Source: Helicobacter sp. 12S02634-8 (lineage in GTDB: Bacteria > Campylobacterota > Campylobacteria > Campylobacterales > Helicobacteraceae). Taken from it: a DNA stretch of 64,000 nucleotides. The DNA lies in the NCBI RefSeq assembly GCF_002272865.1, contig NZ_MLAP01000006.1, forward strand, positions 64,591-128,590, in the 5' to 3' direction. The position numbers and the translations under genes were made by a program. Below are positions 63,934-64,000 of the stretch, one piece after another. The first letter of the stretch is position 1. Each line of letters begins with the position of its first letter. The notes under the pieces were generated by a model. The model did not search any database, was not told the DNA's origin, and saw only the letters and a program-made list of their open reading frames with translations.

Positions 63934-64000
63934 ACTAAAATTCGTATGTTAAAATGCTTAAAATGAGAATTTCTTGTCAAAATCTTATTTTTAAGAGTCA

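Overview
The window reads as chromosomal DNA of a Helicobacter species other than H. pylori (Campylobacterota). Gene after gene has a recognisable H. pylori counterpart, and short blocks keep the H. pylori neighbour order: rod-binding protein-flgS-napA-(HP0242/0241)-ispB-hemA-proS-hemC; lolA/secA/LolCE-type permease; fliY-fliM-fliA-(HP1033)-flhG-flhF-folK-pepQ-aroQ; a MotE-like/FliJ-like pair beside purA; a TolC/HlyD/two-permease export operon; azlCD; hypBCD; dgkA-gyrA-(HP0702)-flgR; thrS-infC-rpmI-rplT; ndk-DUF177-rpmF-plsX-fabH. The blocks are shuffled relative to H. pylori, and the window carries genes H. pylori lacks (hisD, a HisZ-like gene, nrfHA nitrite reductase), so a non-pylori gastric or enterohepatic species is likely. 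I cannot name the species.

Layout. 1-10.3 kb, forward strand: flagellar regulation, Dps/NapA iron storage, histidinol dehydrogenase, polyprenyl diphosphate synthase, then a tetrapyrrole/prolyl-tRNA cluster ending in thiE. 10.5-14.8 kb, reverse: RRM protein, lipoprotein-release permease and SecA, with LolA divergent. 15.6-17.9 kb: a two-gene type II restriction-modification cassette between two near-identical ~47-bp direct repeats, next to the 3' end of tmRNA (17.9-18.3 kb). 18.4-22.1 kb, reverse: MFS pump, SodB, a PolB-like exonuclease and a TRIC-type channel. 22.2-26.0 kb, forward: gltX, YceI, an outer-membrane protein and an SMR transporter. 26.0-37.6 kb, reverse: the large flagellar/folate/shikimate operon, flagellar accessory genes, purA, HisZ-like and prs. 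37.7-43.5 kb, forward: export operon preceded by a C11 tract, then azlCD. 43.7-46.7 kb, reverse: hydrogenase maturation and a laccase-domain protein. 46.8-58.5 kb, forward: nrfHA, dgkA, gyrA, flgR and the translation operon. 58.7-60.8 kb: tRNA-Gln and initiator tRNA-Met, then a repeat-rich island with a RelE-type toxin-antitoxin pair between ~320-bp inverted repeats. 60.8-63.9 kb, reverse: fatty-acid/phospholipid genes, L32 and ndk.

Functional themes. Flagellar biogenesis is heavily represented: the FlgS/FlgR sigma54 pair, FliA, FliM/FliY, FlhF/FlhG and accessory proteins. LolA, SecA and the LolCE-type permease serve envelope export. NrfHA gives periplasmic ammonifying nitrite respiration, and HypBCD matures NiFe hydrogenase.

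The most notable points are the inverted-repeat toxin-antitoxin island beside tRNA-fMet, the direct-repeat-flanked R-M cassette beside tmRNA, a GyrA Ile at the main quinolone-resistance position, a CxxCH (not CxxCK) first heme site in NrfA, and several simple-sequence tracts next to genes. No CRISPR array, rRNA or transposase was seen.
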